Below are positions 29,363-38,489 of a stretch of DNA of 64,000 nt, piece after piece. The translations under genes and the position numbers were made by a program. Every line of letters starts with the position of its first letter. Within the stretch, counting starts at the first letter, position 1. Location of the stretch: positions 41,597 to 105,596 of the forward strand of contig NZ_QYUP01000118.1 in NCBI RefSeq assembly GCF_003590855.1, in the 5' to 3' direction. The notes under the pieces are model-generated. The model ran no database searches, was not told the origin of the DNA, and was given only the letters and a program-made list of their open reading frames with translations. This stretch comes from Massilia cavernae. GTDB lineage: Bacteria; Pseudomonadota; Gammaproteobacteria; Burkholderiales; Burkholderiaceae_D.

Positions 29363-30034
29363 ATGAAGAAACTGACATTGATCGCGGGCCTGCTGTTCGC
29401 AGGCGCGGCTGGCGCGGCCCAGCCGGGCGGTAACTTCGGCACCCACGGCATGGCGCTATTCGGCGGCAAGGAAGCCCTGTACACCTCGCACCTGCCGATG
29501 TTCCACGCGCCGCACGACTACCAGGTGATCTTGCAGGTGCACCTGGCCGACCGGAAGCTGGACGCCGAGCTGCGCCAGCGCCTGAACGGCAAGACCGCGC
29601 TGTGGACGGTCGATCCGGAGAAGTTCGCGCTGGACCGGCTGGCGCCGAACGCCGGCGAGCCGCTGCGCCAGTTCAAGGCCGACCTCGTGCTGGGCCACTT
29701 CGAACGGGGCGGCAAGGCGCAGTACAGCAGCGCCACGGTGGTGGTCGACAAGGTGCTGATGTACCGCCAGCTGGCCAAAGACGCGAAGACCAGCGATGGC
29801 GCGCGCTATGTGCAGCTGGGCAGTGGCAAGCAGCGTTTCCTTGTCAAGGAGATCGACAGCCGGCCGGACTTCGATCATATCGTGGCGATTGCGTCCCCTC
29901 ATGACGCCGCAACGGGCGCTATCACCGTGGCAAAACAAGGCCTCGATGAGACAGCCGCCGCCGCACTGGCGCGTGCGCTGCCGGGCGCTGAAGTCATCGG
30001 CACCGTCTACTTTGACACCGCAGACCTGAAATAA
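29363..30034 (+). CDS. Periplasmic His-rich protein, conserved, unknown function
   Basis: A 223-residue exported protein with a signal peptide ending near AAGAA (residue about 19). The mature N terminus is unusually rich in His and Met: HGMALFGG, then YTSHLPMFHAPHDYQV, a pattern able to bind a metal. The rest is a mixed alpha/beta domain with no motif I recognise. It begins 22 bases after the permease-M1 fusion gene and is very likely the third member of that operon. Confidence 0.75.
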   Translation: MKKLTLIAGLLFAGAAGAAQPGGNFGTHGMALFGGKEALYTSHLPMFHAPHDYQVILQVHLADRKLDAELRQRLNGKTALWTVDPEKFALDRLAPNAGEPLRQFKADLVLGHFERGGKAQYSSATVVVDKVLMYRQLAKDAKTSDGARYVQLGSGKQRFLVKEIDSRPDFDHIVAIASPHDAATGAITVAKQGLDETAAAALARALPGAEVIGTVYFDTADLK

Positions 30035-30110
30035 GCGCGCTGCCCTAGCGGATCACGGCGAACTTTGCAGAATGGCGGGGCTCTAACTGACATACCCGCC
30101 GGAGACAATC

Positions 30111-30413
30111 ATGTACACGCCAAAACAACGCGTTGCTGCGCTCTTGAGTCATCTTCCCGATGATTGTTCGCTTCAGGAAATCATCCTTCATCTGTATAGC
30201 CTGGCTCAGTTCGACGAGCGTGTCTCCATGGGAGAGATCGAGGACTATGGCCTCGATCCCGCAGCCGTGCTAGGACTGCAGCTCGGCGACGAATGGGACG
30301 AAGCCTGGGATCAGGAGATACAGCGCCGGATTGCTGACCTGGAGAGCGGGCGCGATCCTGGTATTCCAGCCGAGATCGTACTGGCCGAAGCTCGGGCACG
30401 CCTTTCCAAATGA
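30111..30413 (+). CDS. Antitoxin, addiction-module component type
   Basis: A 100-residue acidic protein whose C-terminal half (EWDEAWDQEIQRRIADLESG then AEIVLAEARARL) matches the short antitoxins paired with ParE/RelE toxins. CGGAG precedes the ATG. Its stop overlaps the toxin start as ATGA, the usual antitoxin-first arrangement. Codon choice is less GC-biased than in the neighbouring genes, suggesting horizontal arrival. Confidence 0.8.
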   Translation: MYTPKQRVAALLSHLPDDCSLQEIILHLYSLAQFDERVSMGEIEDYGLDPAAVLGLQLGDEWDEAWDQEIQRRIADLESGRDPGIPAEIVLAEARARLSK

Positions 30414-30709
30414 CGTCACGCTTATCCACCGCGGCGCGGCTGGATTTCGCAGCGGCGTTCGAGGAATATGAGCGCCAGCGAAAAGGGCTGGGTGCTAATC
30501 TGCTCGACGCCATTGAACGCACTCTCGCCTTGTTATCCAGGTTTCCGCTAAGCGGACGCAGCGTGGGGCGCTCGGTTCGCATCATGCCGGTTGGCCATAT
30601 GGGACATATGATCGTCTACCAGTCCAAGCCGGGAGGCATACTGGTACTCGCTATGTCGAAAAAGCAGCGTCCTCCAGAATACTGGCTAAAACGAGCCGCG
30701 CCGAAATAA
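30410..30709 (+). CDS. ParE/RelE family toxin
   Basis: A 99-residue basic protein of the RelE/ParE superfamily, recognised from LSTAARLDFAAAFEEYERQRKGLGANLLDAIERTLALLSRFP and the closing beta strands MIVYQSKPGGILVLAMSKKQRPP. ParE types poison gyrase and RelE types cut mRNA; the sequence alone does not decide which. It is translationally coupled to the antitoxin and convergent with topB. Confidence 0.8.
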   Translation: MTSRLSTAARLDFAAAFEEYERQRKGLGANLLDAIERTLALLSRFPLSGRSVGRSVRIMPVGHMGHMIVYQSKPGGILVLAMSKKQRPPEYWLKRAAPK

Positions 30710-30710
30710 A

Positions 30711-30744
30711 AAACCGTGCCCCCGAAAATCGGGTGACACGGTTT
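30711..30744. terminator. Bidirectional terminator between the toxin gene and topB
   Basis: AAACCGTG (30711-30718) pairs with CACGGTTT (30737-30744), with an inner CCCGA/TCGGG stem. The minus strand continues into a U-rich tract, so it serves mainly topB; on the plus strand it follows the toxin stop immediately. Confidence 0.8.
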
Positions 30745-30765
30745 CTCGCTTGCAGCTGACGGCAC

Positions 30766-33432
30766 TTACTTTTTCGCTGCCGCCGCTTTCTTGGCGGGTG
30801 CTTTCTTCGCAGGCGCCTTTTTCGCCGCAGCCTTTTTGGCAGGAGCCTTGGCCGGCGCTTTCTTCGCCGGCGCTGCTACAGCCTCTTCGCCGCCTTCCGC
30901 TTCCGGCTCGGCCTTCGCGGTCTTGCCCTTAGCGGACGACTTGGCAGTCGTCCCCTTTGCCTTGCGCTCCTCGAACTCGAAGCTGATCTTGCCGTCCTTG
31001 CCCTTCACCAGGAAGGCCTTGAACGGACGGCGCGTGCGCTGCGATACGAAGCCTGGCAGCAGGTCGGTCTTGCCTTCGTTGAGCAGCTTCGCCATCTGTT
31101 CCGGCAAGATCTCCTGTTGCAGGATGATGCGGCCGCTGCGGAAGTCGCAGGTCTTCGGCTTGGCGACACTGTGCTCGCACACATAGGCCAGGCCCATCTC
31201 GTACACGCCACCGGTGCATTTCGGGCACGGGCCGAGCGCGGTCTGGCCGGTGAAGTCGACGCCCTCGCCGTCCTCGCCCTCGTCGTTCTGGCCGAAGTCG
31301 AATTCCAGCTTGTAGTTGTTGATGTCCTCGTCTTTCACGATGCGCAGGATGGCGGCGAAAGGACGGCCCATCTTCGAGCGGAAGCCCTGCAGCGGACCGA
31401 TGGTGCGGTTCTTCAGCAGCTCCTCGACTTCGGCGATCTCGAACTGGCGGCTGCCCGGCGTCTTGGTCATGCTGAACTCGCACTTGGTACAGGCGAAGCG
31501 GCGGTAGTTTTCCTTGACTACGCCGCCGCAGTTCGGGCACGGCGTCTGCAGCGTGGCGTACTCGCCCGGGATGGTGTCGTTGTCGTATTCCTTGGCGCGC
31601 TTGACGATAATCTGCGTCATCTGGGCGATCTCGCGCATGAATTCCTCGCGCGAGATTTTGCCCTTTTCCATCTGCGACAGCTTGTATTCCCACTCGCCGG
31701 TCAGTTCGGGCGCGGTCAGCTCGTTCACGCCGAGGCCGCGCAGCAGCGTCATCAGCTGCGACGCTTTCGCGGTCGGGATCAGCTCGCGGCCTTCGCGGAT
31801 CAGGTACTTCTCGCCCAGCAGGCCTTCGATGATGGCCGCGCGCGTCGCCGGCGTGCCGAGGCCCTTGCCGGCCATCGCGTCGCGCAGCTCGTCGTCGTCG
31901 ATCAGCTTGCCCGCGCCTTCCATCGCCGACAGCAAGGTCGCTTCGGAGTAGCGCGCAGGCGGCTTGGTGACCAGGCCGTTGGCCGTGACTTTTTCGGTGA
32001 GGACCTTCTCGCCCTTCGCAACCGGCACCAGCGTGCCCGAACCTTCCTTGTCGTCGGCCGCGGCGACATCCTTGCCGTAGACGGCGAGCCAGCCCGGATT
32101 GGTCATGACCTTGCCTTCGGTCTTGAACTGGTGGCCGGAGACTTCGGTGTAGCGGGTGGTGACCTGGAATTCCGCGGCCGGGAAGAACACCGCCATGAAG
32201 CGGCGCGTCACCAGGTCGTACAGCTTCTGCTCTGGCTCGGACAGGTTCTTCGGCGCCAGCGTGGTCGGGATGATCGCGAAGTGGTCCGAGATCTTGGCGT
32301 TGTCGAAGATGCGCTTGTTCGGCTTGACCCAGCCCTTGTCGGTGATCTGCTTGGCGAACTGGTGGTAGTTGTTGTTCTCCGCCAGCGTCGCCATGGTTTC
32401 CTTGACGGTGCCGATATAGTCTTCAGGCAGGTGGCGCGAATCGGTACGCGGATAGGTCAGCACCTTGTGCTTCTCGTACAGCGCCTGGGCCAGGCCCAGC
32501 GTGTTCTTGGCCGAGAAGCCGAAGCGGCCGTTGGCCTCGCGCTGCAGGCTGGTCAGGTCGAACAGGGCCGGCGCCATCGAGGTGGTCGGCTTCGATTCCT
32601 CGGTCACGTTGCCCTGGCGGCCCTTGCATGCCATCGCGATGGTGTCGGCGGCGGCCTTGCTCCACAGGCGTTCCGGACGCTTCTCCGGGTCGTTCTCGTC
32701 CTTCTTGAACGACTGGTCCAGCCAGCGGCCTTCGTACACGCCGGCGGCGCACACGAATTCGGCGCGTACTTCCCAGTAGTCGCGCGGGATGAACTTCTTG
32801 ATCTTCTCTTCCCGTTCGACCACGATCGACAGGGTCGGCGTCTGCACGCGGCCGACGGTGGTCAGGTAGAAGCCGCCCTCTTTCGAGTTAAACGCGGTCA
32901 TCGCGCGGGTGCCGTTGATACCGATCAGCCAGTCGGCTTCGGAACGGCAGCGCGCGGCGTCGGCCAGCGGCAGCATCTCGTCGTCGCTGCGCAGGTTGGC
33001 GAAGCCTTCGCGGATCGCGTTCGGCGTCATCGACTGCAGCCACAGGCGCTGGACCGGCTGCTTGGCCTTCGCGTTCTGCGCGATCAGGCGGAAAATCAGT
33101 TCCCCTTCGCGGCCCGCATCGCATGCGTTGATCAGCTGGGTGACGTCCTTGCGCTTCATCAGCCGGTTCAGCACCTTCAGGCGCGACTCGGTCTTGGCGA
33201 TCGGGTTCAGCGCGAAGTAAGGCGGAATCATCGGCAGGTGGGCGAAGCTCCATTTGCCGCGCTTGACGTCGTACTCTTCCGGCACCGCGATTTCCAGCAG
33301 GTGGCCGACGGCCGAGGACAGGACGTATTCGTCGGATTCGAAATACTCATCGTGCTTGGTGAAGCCGCCCAGCGTCTTGGCGATATCGTTCGCGACGGAC
33401 GGCTTCTCGGCGATGATGAGGGTTTTGGTCAT
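30766..33432 (-). CDS. topB: DNA topoisomerase III with a lysine/alanine-rich tail
   Basis: Type IA topoisomerase that decatenates DNA. The 888-residue enzyme has the N-terminal Toprim domain (MTKTLIIAEKPSVAND), the active-site tyrosine Y327 in TYPRTDS, and two C-terminal zinc-finger-like cysteine sets (CPNCGGV...CTKC and CPKCTGG). It ends in about 40 residues of KKAPAKKA-type repeats like histone H1, an extra DNA-binding tail. The order dprA-smg-topB is standard for Burkholderiales. Confidence 0.95.
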   Translation of the reverse strand: MTKTLIIAEKPSVANDIAKTLGGFTKHDEYFESDEYVLSSAVGHLLEIAVPEEYDVKRGKWSFAHLPMIPPYFALNPIAKTESRLKVLNRLMKRKDVTQLINACDAGREGELIFRLIAQNAKAKQPVQRLWLQSMTPNAIREGFANLRSDDEMLPLADAARCRSEADWLIGINGTRAMTAFNSKEGGFYLTTVGRVQTPTLSIVVEREEKIKKFIPRDYWEVRAEFVCAAGVYEGRWLDQSFKKDENDPEKRPERLWSKAAADTIAMACKGRQGNVTEESKPTTSMAPALFDLTSLQREANGRFGFSAKNTLGLAQALYEKHKVLTYPRTDSRHLPEDYIGTVKETMATLAENNNYHQFAKQITDKGWVKPNKRIFDNAKISDHFAIIPTTLAPKNLSEPEQKLYDLVTRRFMAVFFPAAEFQVTTRYTEVSGHQFKTEGKVMTNPGWLAVYGKDVAAADDKEGSGTLVPVAKGEKVLTEKVTANGLVTKPPARYSEATLLSAMEGAGKLIDDDELRDAMAGKGLGTPATRAAIIEGLLGEKYLIREGRELIPTAKASQLMTLLRGLGVNELTAPELTGEWEYKLSQMEKGKISREEFMREIAQMTQIIVKRAKEYDNDTIPGEYATLQTPCPNCGGVVKENYRRFACTKCEFSMTKTPGSRQFEIAEVEELLKNRTIGPLQGFRSKMGRPFAAILRIVKDEDINNYKLEFDFGQNDEGEDGEGVDFTGQTALGPCPKCTGGVYEMGLAYVCEHSVAKPKTCDFRSGRIILQQEILPEQMAKLLNEGKTDLLPGFVSQRTRRPFKAFLVKGKDGKISFEFEERKAKGTTAKSSAKGKTAKAEPEAEGGEEAVAAPAKKAPAKAPAKKAAAKKAPAKKAPAKKAAAAKK

Positions 33433-33500
33433 AGGGTTCCCGTCGTACTTTTAATTATTTGGCACGCGCATCATACATGCTCTGCCGCAAGACCGCAGAA

Positions 33501-33526
33501 TTACAATTTTCATATCGAAATTGTAA
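33501..33526. promoter_or_regulatory. Inverted repeat upstream of topB
   Basis: TTACAATTT (33501-33509) and AAATTGTAA (33518-33526) form a perfect 9-base inverted repeat around 8 bases, in an AT-rich patch 69 bases before topB. It could be an operator or part of the promoter. A second hairpin, AATCCGC/GCGGATT (33568-33601), lies nearer smg and may mark the end of the smg transcript. Confidence 0.45.
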
Positions 33527-33659
33527 CAATCCGGTGGGTGCGGCCAATGATAAGCGGGTTGCCGTGAAATCCGCAAGGGGCCGATCACGGGGCCGCGGAT
33601 TCCGGTATGGCGCAACATGGGAAACGGTGCGCACGGGGCGCGGGCGGGGCGTGTGAAGC

Positions 33660-34118
33660 TTAGTGCAGCAGGCGCGGGGCCTGCTCGTCGTCGGAACCGA
33701 ACAGGTCGTCGAACATCAGTGCGTCCGGCTCCTTGCCCTGGCTCCAGAGCAGCATTAGCACGATGATCTTCAGCTTGCCGAGGCTGACCGGCGATTCGTC
33801 CAGCGCCAGCGCGCGTTCGATGACGATCTCGCGCTGCACCGGGCTGAGCACCTTGGCGCTTTCGAGGAACTGGATGAAGCCGACCGCGGGCGTGCCCAGC
33901 GTATCGTACTCCTGCTCGACGTAGAAGCGGGTGCCGTCGGTGGTGAAATCGAGGTCGCCGCCCGCCATTTCGGTCAGGTCGGTCAGCCATACGAGCGCTT
34001 CCGAAATCTCGACATCGTCGAATCCCACGGCGGACAGCTTGCGCGCAAGCGCCGCCGGCTCCGGGCAGGCGTCGGGGCGGTAGTACGTCTCGTAAAGGTA
34101 GACCAGGATGTCGAACAT
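33660..34118 (-). CDS. smg: Smg family protein (DUF494)
   Basis: A 152-residue protein of the Smg/DUF494 family: [19 protein letters not shown] opens it, [29 protein letters not shown] is the middle block and [17 protein letters not shown] the end. Its role is unsettled, but it is regularly found downstream of dprA, as here (85 bases). It is small, soluble and acidic. Confidence 0.93.
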   Translation of the reverse strand: MFDILVYLYETYYRPDACPEPAALARKLSAVGFDDVEISEALVWLTDLTEMAGGDLDFTTDGTRFYVEQEYDTLGTPAVGFIQFLESAKVLSPVQREIVIERALALDESPVSLGKLKIIVLMLLWSQGKEPDALMFDDLFGSDDEQAPRLLH

Positions 34119-34203
34119 GGCTCTACTCTATCAGTTAAGCTCATCCCGGCACAAGAGCGCTTCAAACCTTGGCCCGTCCAGCGCAACATTTTCAAGGCGG
34201 CAA

Positions 34204-35322
34204 CTATCGGCTGACACGCTGGAATAGTCCACCTGGCAACCTTTCAAGCTGCCCCGCCAGCTCCATTGTTAACAGTTGGGCGCTCAGCGCGCCTGCATCG
34301 AGGCCGCTCAGCAGCGCCAGCGTGTCGCCGTCGACCGGTTCGTGGCCGAGCGCCGCCAGCAAGCGGCCGCCGAGCTCGGCGGCAGGTTCCGCGCCGGCGC
34401 CGCGCGCGGCAGGCACGGCCGGCGCCAGTTCCTCCAGCACGTCGGCGGCGGATTCGACCAGCTTGGCGCCTTCGCGGATCAGGCGGTGGCAGCCCTTGCT
34501 CATCGGCGCATGGATGGAACCGGGAATGGCGAATACCTCCCTGCCCTGCTCGGCGGCCATGCGTGCCGTGATCAGCGAGCCCGACTGCGCGGCTGCCTCG
34601 ACCACCAGCACGCCTCGGCTCATGCCGCTGATCAGACGGTTGCGGCGCGGGAAATTGGAGGCGAGCACCGGATGCCCGAGCGGGTATTCGCTGACGACGC
34701 AGCCCGTTTCTGCAATCTGGTGCGCCAGCTGGTGGTTGCGCGCCGGGTAGACGATGTCGGCGCCGGTGCCGATCACGGCGACCGTGGAGCCTGACCCGCA
34801 CAGCGCCGCCTGGTGCGCGGCGGCGTCGATCCCCAGCGCCAGCCCGGACACGATGGTCAGGCCGGCGTCACTGAAGGCGCGCGCGAAGGCCTGGGCGTTG
34901 GCCTCGCCCTGGCGGCTGGCGTTGCGGCTGCCCACGATCGCCAGCATCGGCGCCGACAGCAGCTCGACGTGGCCGGCCGCATACAGCAGGAGGGGCGGGT
35001 CGTAGATTTCCCGCAGCAGCGGCGGGTAGGCGGGATGGTGCAGGGTCAGCAAGTGCTTGCCTTGTGTGGCAAGCCATATGCGGGTGCGCTCGATGAGCGC
35101 CAGCGTGGAAGGCGGTGGCGGCGCCAGGATGGCGCTCGCCAGTTGCGCGCCGCAGGTAGCGGCAAGGTCCGCATGCGGGGCGGCGAATATGGCCGCCGGC
35201 GAACCGAACCCTGCGAGCAGGCGGGCGCCCAGCACGCAGCCCACGCCCGGCACTTCGGCCAGGCGCAGCCACCCGGTCCAATCGGACTGGCTGCTCTCTG
35301 GCGTGGGGTCCGTGTCCTGCAC
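34204..35322 (-). CDS. dprA: DNA-processing protein DprA
   Basis: Loads RecA on incoming single-stranded DNA during natural transformation. The 372-residue protein has an N-terminal SAM-like helical region, the extended Rossmann core (IVGSRNASRQGEANAQAFA, then GLALGIDAAAHQAAL), the SEYPLGHPVLASNFPRRNR block, and a C-terminal winged-helix-like domain. It lies 5 bases after the LysM gene and leads into smg and topB. Competence genes are not otherwise visible in the window. Confidence 0.94.
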   Translation of the reverse strand: MQDTDPTPESSQSDWTGWLRLAEVPGVGCVLGARLLAGFGSPAAIFAAPHADLAATCGAQLASAILAPPPPSTLALIERTRIWLATQGKHLLTLHHPAYPPLLREIYDPPLLLYAAGHVELLSAPMLAIVGSRNASRQGEANAQAFARAFSDAGLTIVSGLALGIDAAAHQAALCGSGSTVAVIGTGADIVYPARNHQLAHQIAETGCVVSEYPLGHPVLASNFPRRNRLISGMSRGVLVVEAAAQSGSLITARMAAEQGREVFAIPGSIHAPMSKGCHRLIREGAKLVESAADVLEELAPAVPAARGAGAEPAAELGGRLLAALGHEPVDGDTLALLSGLDAGALSAQLLTMELAGQLERLPGGLFQRVSR

Positions 35323-35327
35323 GGCGG

Positions 35328-36428
35328 TTACTCCGGTGATTTAGCCACGTCGCCGACCTGCACCGGCTCGGTCACCTGCATGACCAGCCCGTAGGACACG
35401 TTCTTGAAGACGCGGAACACAAACAGGCTGCCGTACTGCTCGTCCGGCAACTTGAGCGTCGGCCGGCCCATGCCCAGCATGCCTTTGGCGCCGCCGGGGT
35501 CGGCCACGACCTTCCCGAAATGGTACAGCTGGAGCACCGAGCCGACATCGAGTCCGTCAAGCGAACCGCGGTTAATGCTGACGATCTGGTTCTGGCCGGC
35601 GTAGGTCACGCCGCCGTAGATCGATATCACCCGTGCGTCGACCTTGCTGTCGGGCGGATGCGGCACGTAGCTGCGCATCGGTTCCGGCGGGGTCGGCATC
35701 AGGCGGTCGCCCACGCCCATTTCCTGGAACGAGCCGGTCACGGTAAACGTGTGCACGTCGACGCCCGGCCTGGCCGCGGTCTGCAGCTTGACGGTGCCGA
35801 GGTACTGGGCCTCGTGCGCCAGCACCTTGCCGGTTTCCGGATCGCGCAGCGGGGTGCCGGGACGGAATACCTGGAACGAGGTCGCGCCGTTCAGGGCGCC
35901 CTTGACGTAGACCTTGTCGCCCTGGCCCAGGTAGACGCGGCCTTCCTGCGAGGCGGCGATGCGCGGCGAGCCGTCGAGGGCGCTGTCTTCGATCACCAGC
36001 GGGCGGGTCAGGAAAGGCTCGATCGCGGACGCGGGAATCGACGGGATCGCATCGCGCCCCAGGCCCTCGGTGCGCAGCTGCGGCGACAGGCGGGTCAGCG
36101 GCGGCTGGCCGGACGCCGCGCCGGCATCGCCCGGCTTTTGCAGCGACAGGCGGCCGCTGCGGCGGTCGAAATAGACGATCTGGCCCGGATAGATCCAGTG
36201 CGGGTTGCGGATCTCGTCGCGGTTCATGCCCCACACTTGCGGCCAGCACCAGGGATGCTCGAGGAACTTGCCGGAGATGTCCCACAACGTGTCGCCCTTG
36301 ACCACCAGGTGCTGGTCCGGCGCGTTGGGACGGAAGGCGCAGGTCGCGGCCTGGACGGGTGCGGCCATGATGCCCGCCAAAAGCGCCGCACATGCAAGAC
36401 GTGCCCCGACTGTGCTAAAATTTTTCAT
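35328..36428 (-). CDS. LysM domain peptidoglycan-binding protein
   Basis: A 366-residue exported protein. ATG at 36428 gives a signal peptide (MKNFSTVGARLACAALLAG, ending APVQA). A LysM domain follows directly (HLVVKGDTLWDISGKFLEHPWCWPQVW then NPHWIYPGQIVYF), and the remaining 270 residues form a beta-rich region (QEGRVYLGQGDKVYVKG, GDRLMPTP). This type is regularly encoded next to dprA in betaproteobacteria. It probably binds the cell wall; its exact role is unknown. Confidence 0.88.
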   Translation of the reverse strand: MKNFSTVGARLACAALLAGIMAAPVQAATCAFRPNAPDQHLVVKGDTLWDISGKFLEHPWCWPQVWGMNRDEIRNPHWIYPGQIVYFDRRSGRLSLQKPGDAGAASGQPPLTRLSPQLRTEGLGRDAIPSIPASAIEPFLTRPLVIEDSALDGSPRIAASQEGRVYLGQGDKVYVKGALNGATSFQVFRPGTPLRDPETGKVLAHEAQYLGTVKLQTAARPGVDVHTFTVTGSFQEMGVGDRLMPTPPEPMRSYVPHPPDSKVDARVISIYGGVTYAGQNQIVSINRGSLDGLDVGSVLQLYHFGKVVADPGGAKGMLGMGRPTLKLPDEQYGSLFVFRVFKNVSYGLVMQVTEPVQVGDVAKSPE

Positions 36429-36717
36429 TGAGATGTCCGATAAATGCGGCATTACACGGAATTGCTGGCGGAACTCATCACCATTGCGCGGGGCCTCGCT
36501 ATCGCGTACAACGGCAGCAGAATGAGCACTACCCTATGCAACTTGCTGATCAAAAAGGGTTGCCATACTGAATCAAATTCTGCACATAAATCCTTGAACT
36601 GGCAAGAAATACTAACCCCGCCGACGGTGCGGCACAGTGGATTTTTGTTGTTTTAGAGCATTTTTTGCATCGCATTCCCGAATCGATTATTAAATTGTTA
36701 CTGAGCTGGACGAACCC
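36429..36717. other. Divergent promoter region between the LysM gene and def
   Basis: This 289-base gap becomes AT-rich toward def (36640-36700). No gene, clear operator or RNA fold is recognised. It must hold the promoters of both divergent operons. Confidence 0.5.
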
Positions 36718-37260
36718 ATGGCACTACTGAATATCCTTCGCTACCCTGACGCCCGCCTGCACAAGGTTGCCAAGCCGGTAACCGAATTCGGCGAGCGTAT
36801 TGCCAGGCTGGTGGCCGACATGGCCGAGACCATGTACGAAGCGCCCGGCGTGGGCCTGGCTGCCAGCCAGGTCGACGTGCACGAGCAGCTGATCGTGGTC
36901 GACATCACCGAAACGAAGGATGACCTGCGCGTGTTCATCAACCCGGAAATCGTCTGGGCCAGCGACGACCGCCAGGTCTACGACGAAGGCTGCCTGTCGG
37001 TGCCGGGCATCTACGACGGCGTCGAGCGCCCGTCGCGGGTCCGGGTGCGCGCACTCGATGCGCAGGGCGTGCCGTTCGAACTGGAAGCCGACGGCCTGAT
37101 GGCGGTGTGCATCCAGCACGAGATGGACCACCTGAAGGGCAAGATCTTCGTGGAATACCTGTCGCCGCTCAAGCGCAACCGCATCAAGGCCAAGCTGCTC
37201 AAGGAAGAACGCGCGATCGAGCGCGACGCGGCCCTGCGCGCCGCCGGACGCCGCTACTAG
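36718..37260 (+). CDS. def: Peptide deformylase
   Basis: Removes the N-formyl group from nascent proteins. The 180-residue metalloenzyme carries all three motifs: GVGLAASQ (44-51), EGCLSV (90-95) with the metal-ligand Cys, and HEMDH (134-138). It is 7 bases ahead of fmt, the standard def-fmt pair that adds and removes the formyl group. Confidence 0.97.
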   Translation: MALLNILRYPDARLHKVAKPVTEFGERIARLVADMAETMYEAPGVGLAASQVDVHEQLIVVDITETKDDLRVFINPEIVWASDDRQVYDEGCLSVPGIYDGVERPSRVRVRALDAQGVPFELEADGLMAVCIQHEMDHLKGKIFVEYLSPLKRNRIKAKLLKEERAIERDAALRAAGRRY

Positions 37261-37267
37261 GCGCCCG

Positions 37268-38224
37268 ATGAAGGTCGTCTTCGCCGGCACCCCGGAGTTT
37301 GCCGCCATCGCCTTGCGCGCCCTGTACGAGGCCGGCTTCGCGATTCCCCTGGTCCTGACCCAGCCCGACCGCCCGGCCGGACGCGGCATGCAGCTGCAGG
37401 CTTCCAGCGTCAAGCAGTTCGCGCTGGCCAAAGGCATCGACGTGCTGCAGCCGCTGTCGCTGCGCATGGACAGCAAGGACCCGCAGCGCGCCGCGGAGGC
37501 AAAGGCGGCCCACGAACGCCTGCTGGCGACCGACTACGACGTGATGGTGGTGGCAGCCTATGGCCTGATCCTGCCGCGCAGCACGCTCGACATCAAGCCT
37601 TGCATCAACATCCACGGTTCGCTGCTGCCGCGCTGGCGCGGCGCCGCGCCGATTCACCGCGCGATCGAAGCGGGTGATGCGGAAACCGGCGTGACCATCA
37701 TGAAAATGGAAGAAGGCCTGGACACCGGCCCGATGCTGCTGATGGAAAGGATCGCAATCGCGCCGACGGACACCACCGCCACCCTGCACGACAAGCTGGC
37801 GTCGCTGGGCGGCGAGATGATCGTGGCGGCGCTGCGCGCTGTGCAGGAAGGCCGGCTCAAACCCGTGACCCAGCCCGAGGCGGGCGTGACCTATGCGGCC
37901 AAGATCAGCAAGGACGAAGCGAAGATCGATTTTTCGCTGACGGCCGATGACATCAGCCGCAAGATCCGCGCGTTCAACCCGTTCCCGGGCGCGCATGCCG
38001 AAGTCAACGGCGTAACCATCAAGATCTGGAAAGCGCAGGCGATGCCGGCCGGTAGTGCGACGCTGCCAGGGCAGGTGCTGGCGGCCGATGCGCGGCATGG
38101 CATCGTGGTCGCGTGCAAGGAAGGGACTTTGCGCCTGACCGAACTCCAGAAGCCTGGCGGCAAGCGCCTTCCGGCGCAGGAATTCCTCAAGGGATTCCCG
38201 CTGGAAGGACTTTGTTTCGACTAA
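37268..38224 (+). CDS. fmt: Methionyl-tRNA formyltransferase
   Basis: Formylates initiator Met-tRNA using 10-formyltetrahydrofolate. The 318-residue protein shows the N-terminal [11 protein letters not shown], the catalytic N114 and H116 in [16 protein letters not shown], and the C-terminal OB-fold domain that binds tRNA. It is coupled to def upstream and converges on brnA (7 bases apart). Confidence 0.97.
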   Translation: MKVVFAGTPEFAAIALRALYEAGFAIPLVLTQPDRPAGRGMQLQASSVKQFALAKGIDVLQPLSLRMDSKDPQRAAEAKAAHERLLATDYDVMVVAAYGLILPRSTLDIKPCINIHGSLLPRWRGAAPIHRAIEAGDAETGVTIMKMEEGLDTGPMLLMERIAIAPTDTTATLHDKLASLGGEMIVAALRAVQEGRLKPVTQPEAGVTYAAKISKDEAKIDFSLTADDISRKIRAFNPFPGAHAEVNGVTIKIWKAQAMPAGSATLPGQVLAADARHGIVVACKEGTLRLTELQKPGGKRLPAQEFLKGFPLEGLCFD

Positions 38225-38231
38225 GCCAGCC

Positions 38232-38489
38232 TCAGGCGGCCTGCTCTTCGGCGGCCGCCGCCTTGGCGCGTTCGGCTTCCATGTGCTCGCGCAGCAGTTG
38301 GTTGATGCGGGTCTGGTAACCCGGACCTGCCGATTTGAACCAGTCGAGCATGTCGACATCCAGGCGGATCGTCACGATCTGCTTCTGCTGCGTTCCTGGA
38401 TTGCTTTTTACGGCCTGCTGCTGCGGCGCGCTGGCCTGATAGCTGCCGTGGGCCGGCTCATCCCACGCAGGTGCGAATTCCTTATTCAT
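38232..38489 (-). CDS. brnA: BrnA-type antitoxin without a recognisable BrnT toxin
   Basis: An 85-residue protein with the BrnA ribbon-helix-helix signature QIVTIRLDVDMLDWFKSAGPGYQTRINQLLREHM at about residues 37-70, a DNA-binding fold. Both tails are low complexity (Gln/Pro and Ala/Glu rich). BrnT is normally encoded directly upstream, but no BrnT-like sequence is found there. The protein may act alone as a repressor, or be a leftover antidote. A set of TGTATC repeats lies 160-215 bases upstream. Confidence 0.8.
   Translation of the reverse strand: MNKEFAPAWDEPAHGSYQASAPQQQAVKSNPGTQQKQIVTIRLDVDMLDWFKSAGPGYQTRINQLLREHMEAERAKAAAAEEQAA

Noticed and set aside
25759..29484. A 1241-codon open frame antisense to the permease-M1 fusion gene
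   Set aside because: Same codon-bias artefact; no ribosome-binding site and a His/Gln/Arg-rich composition.
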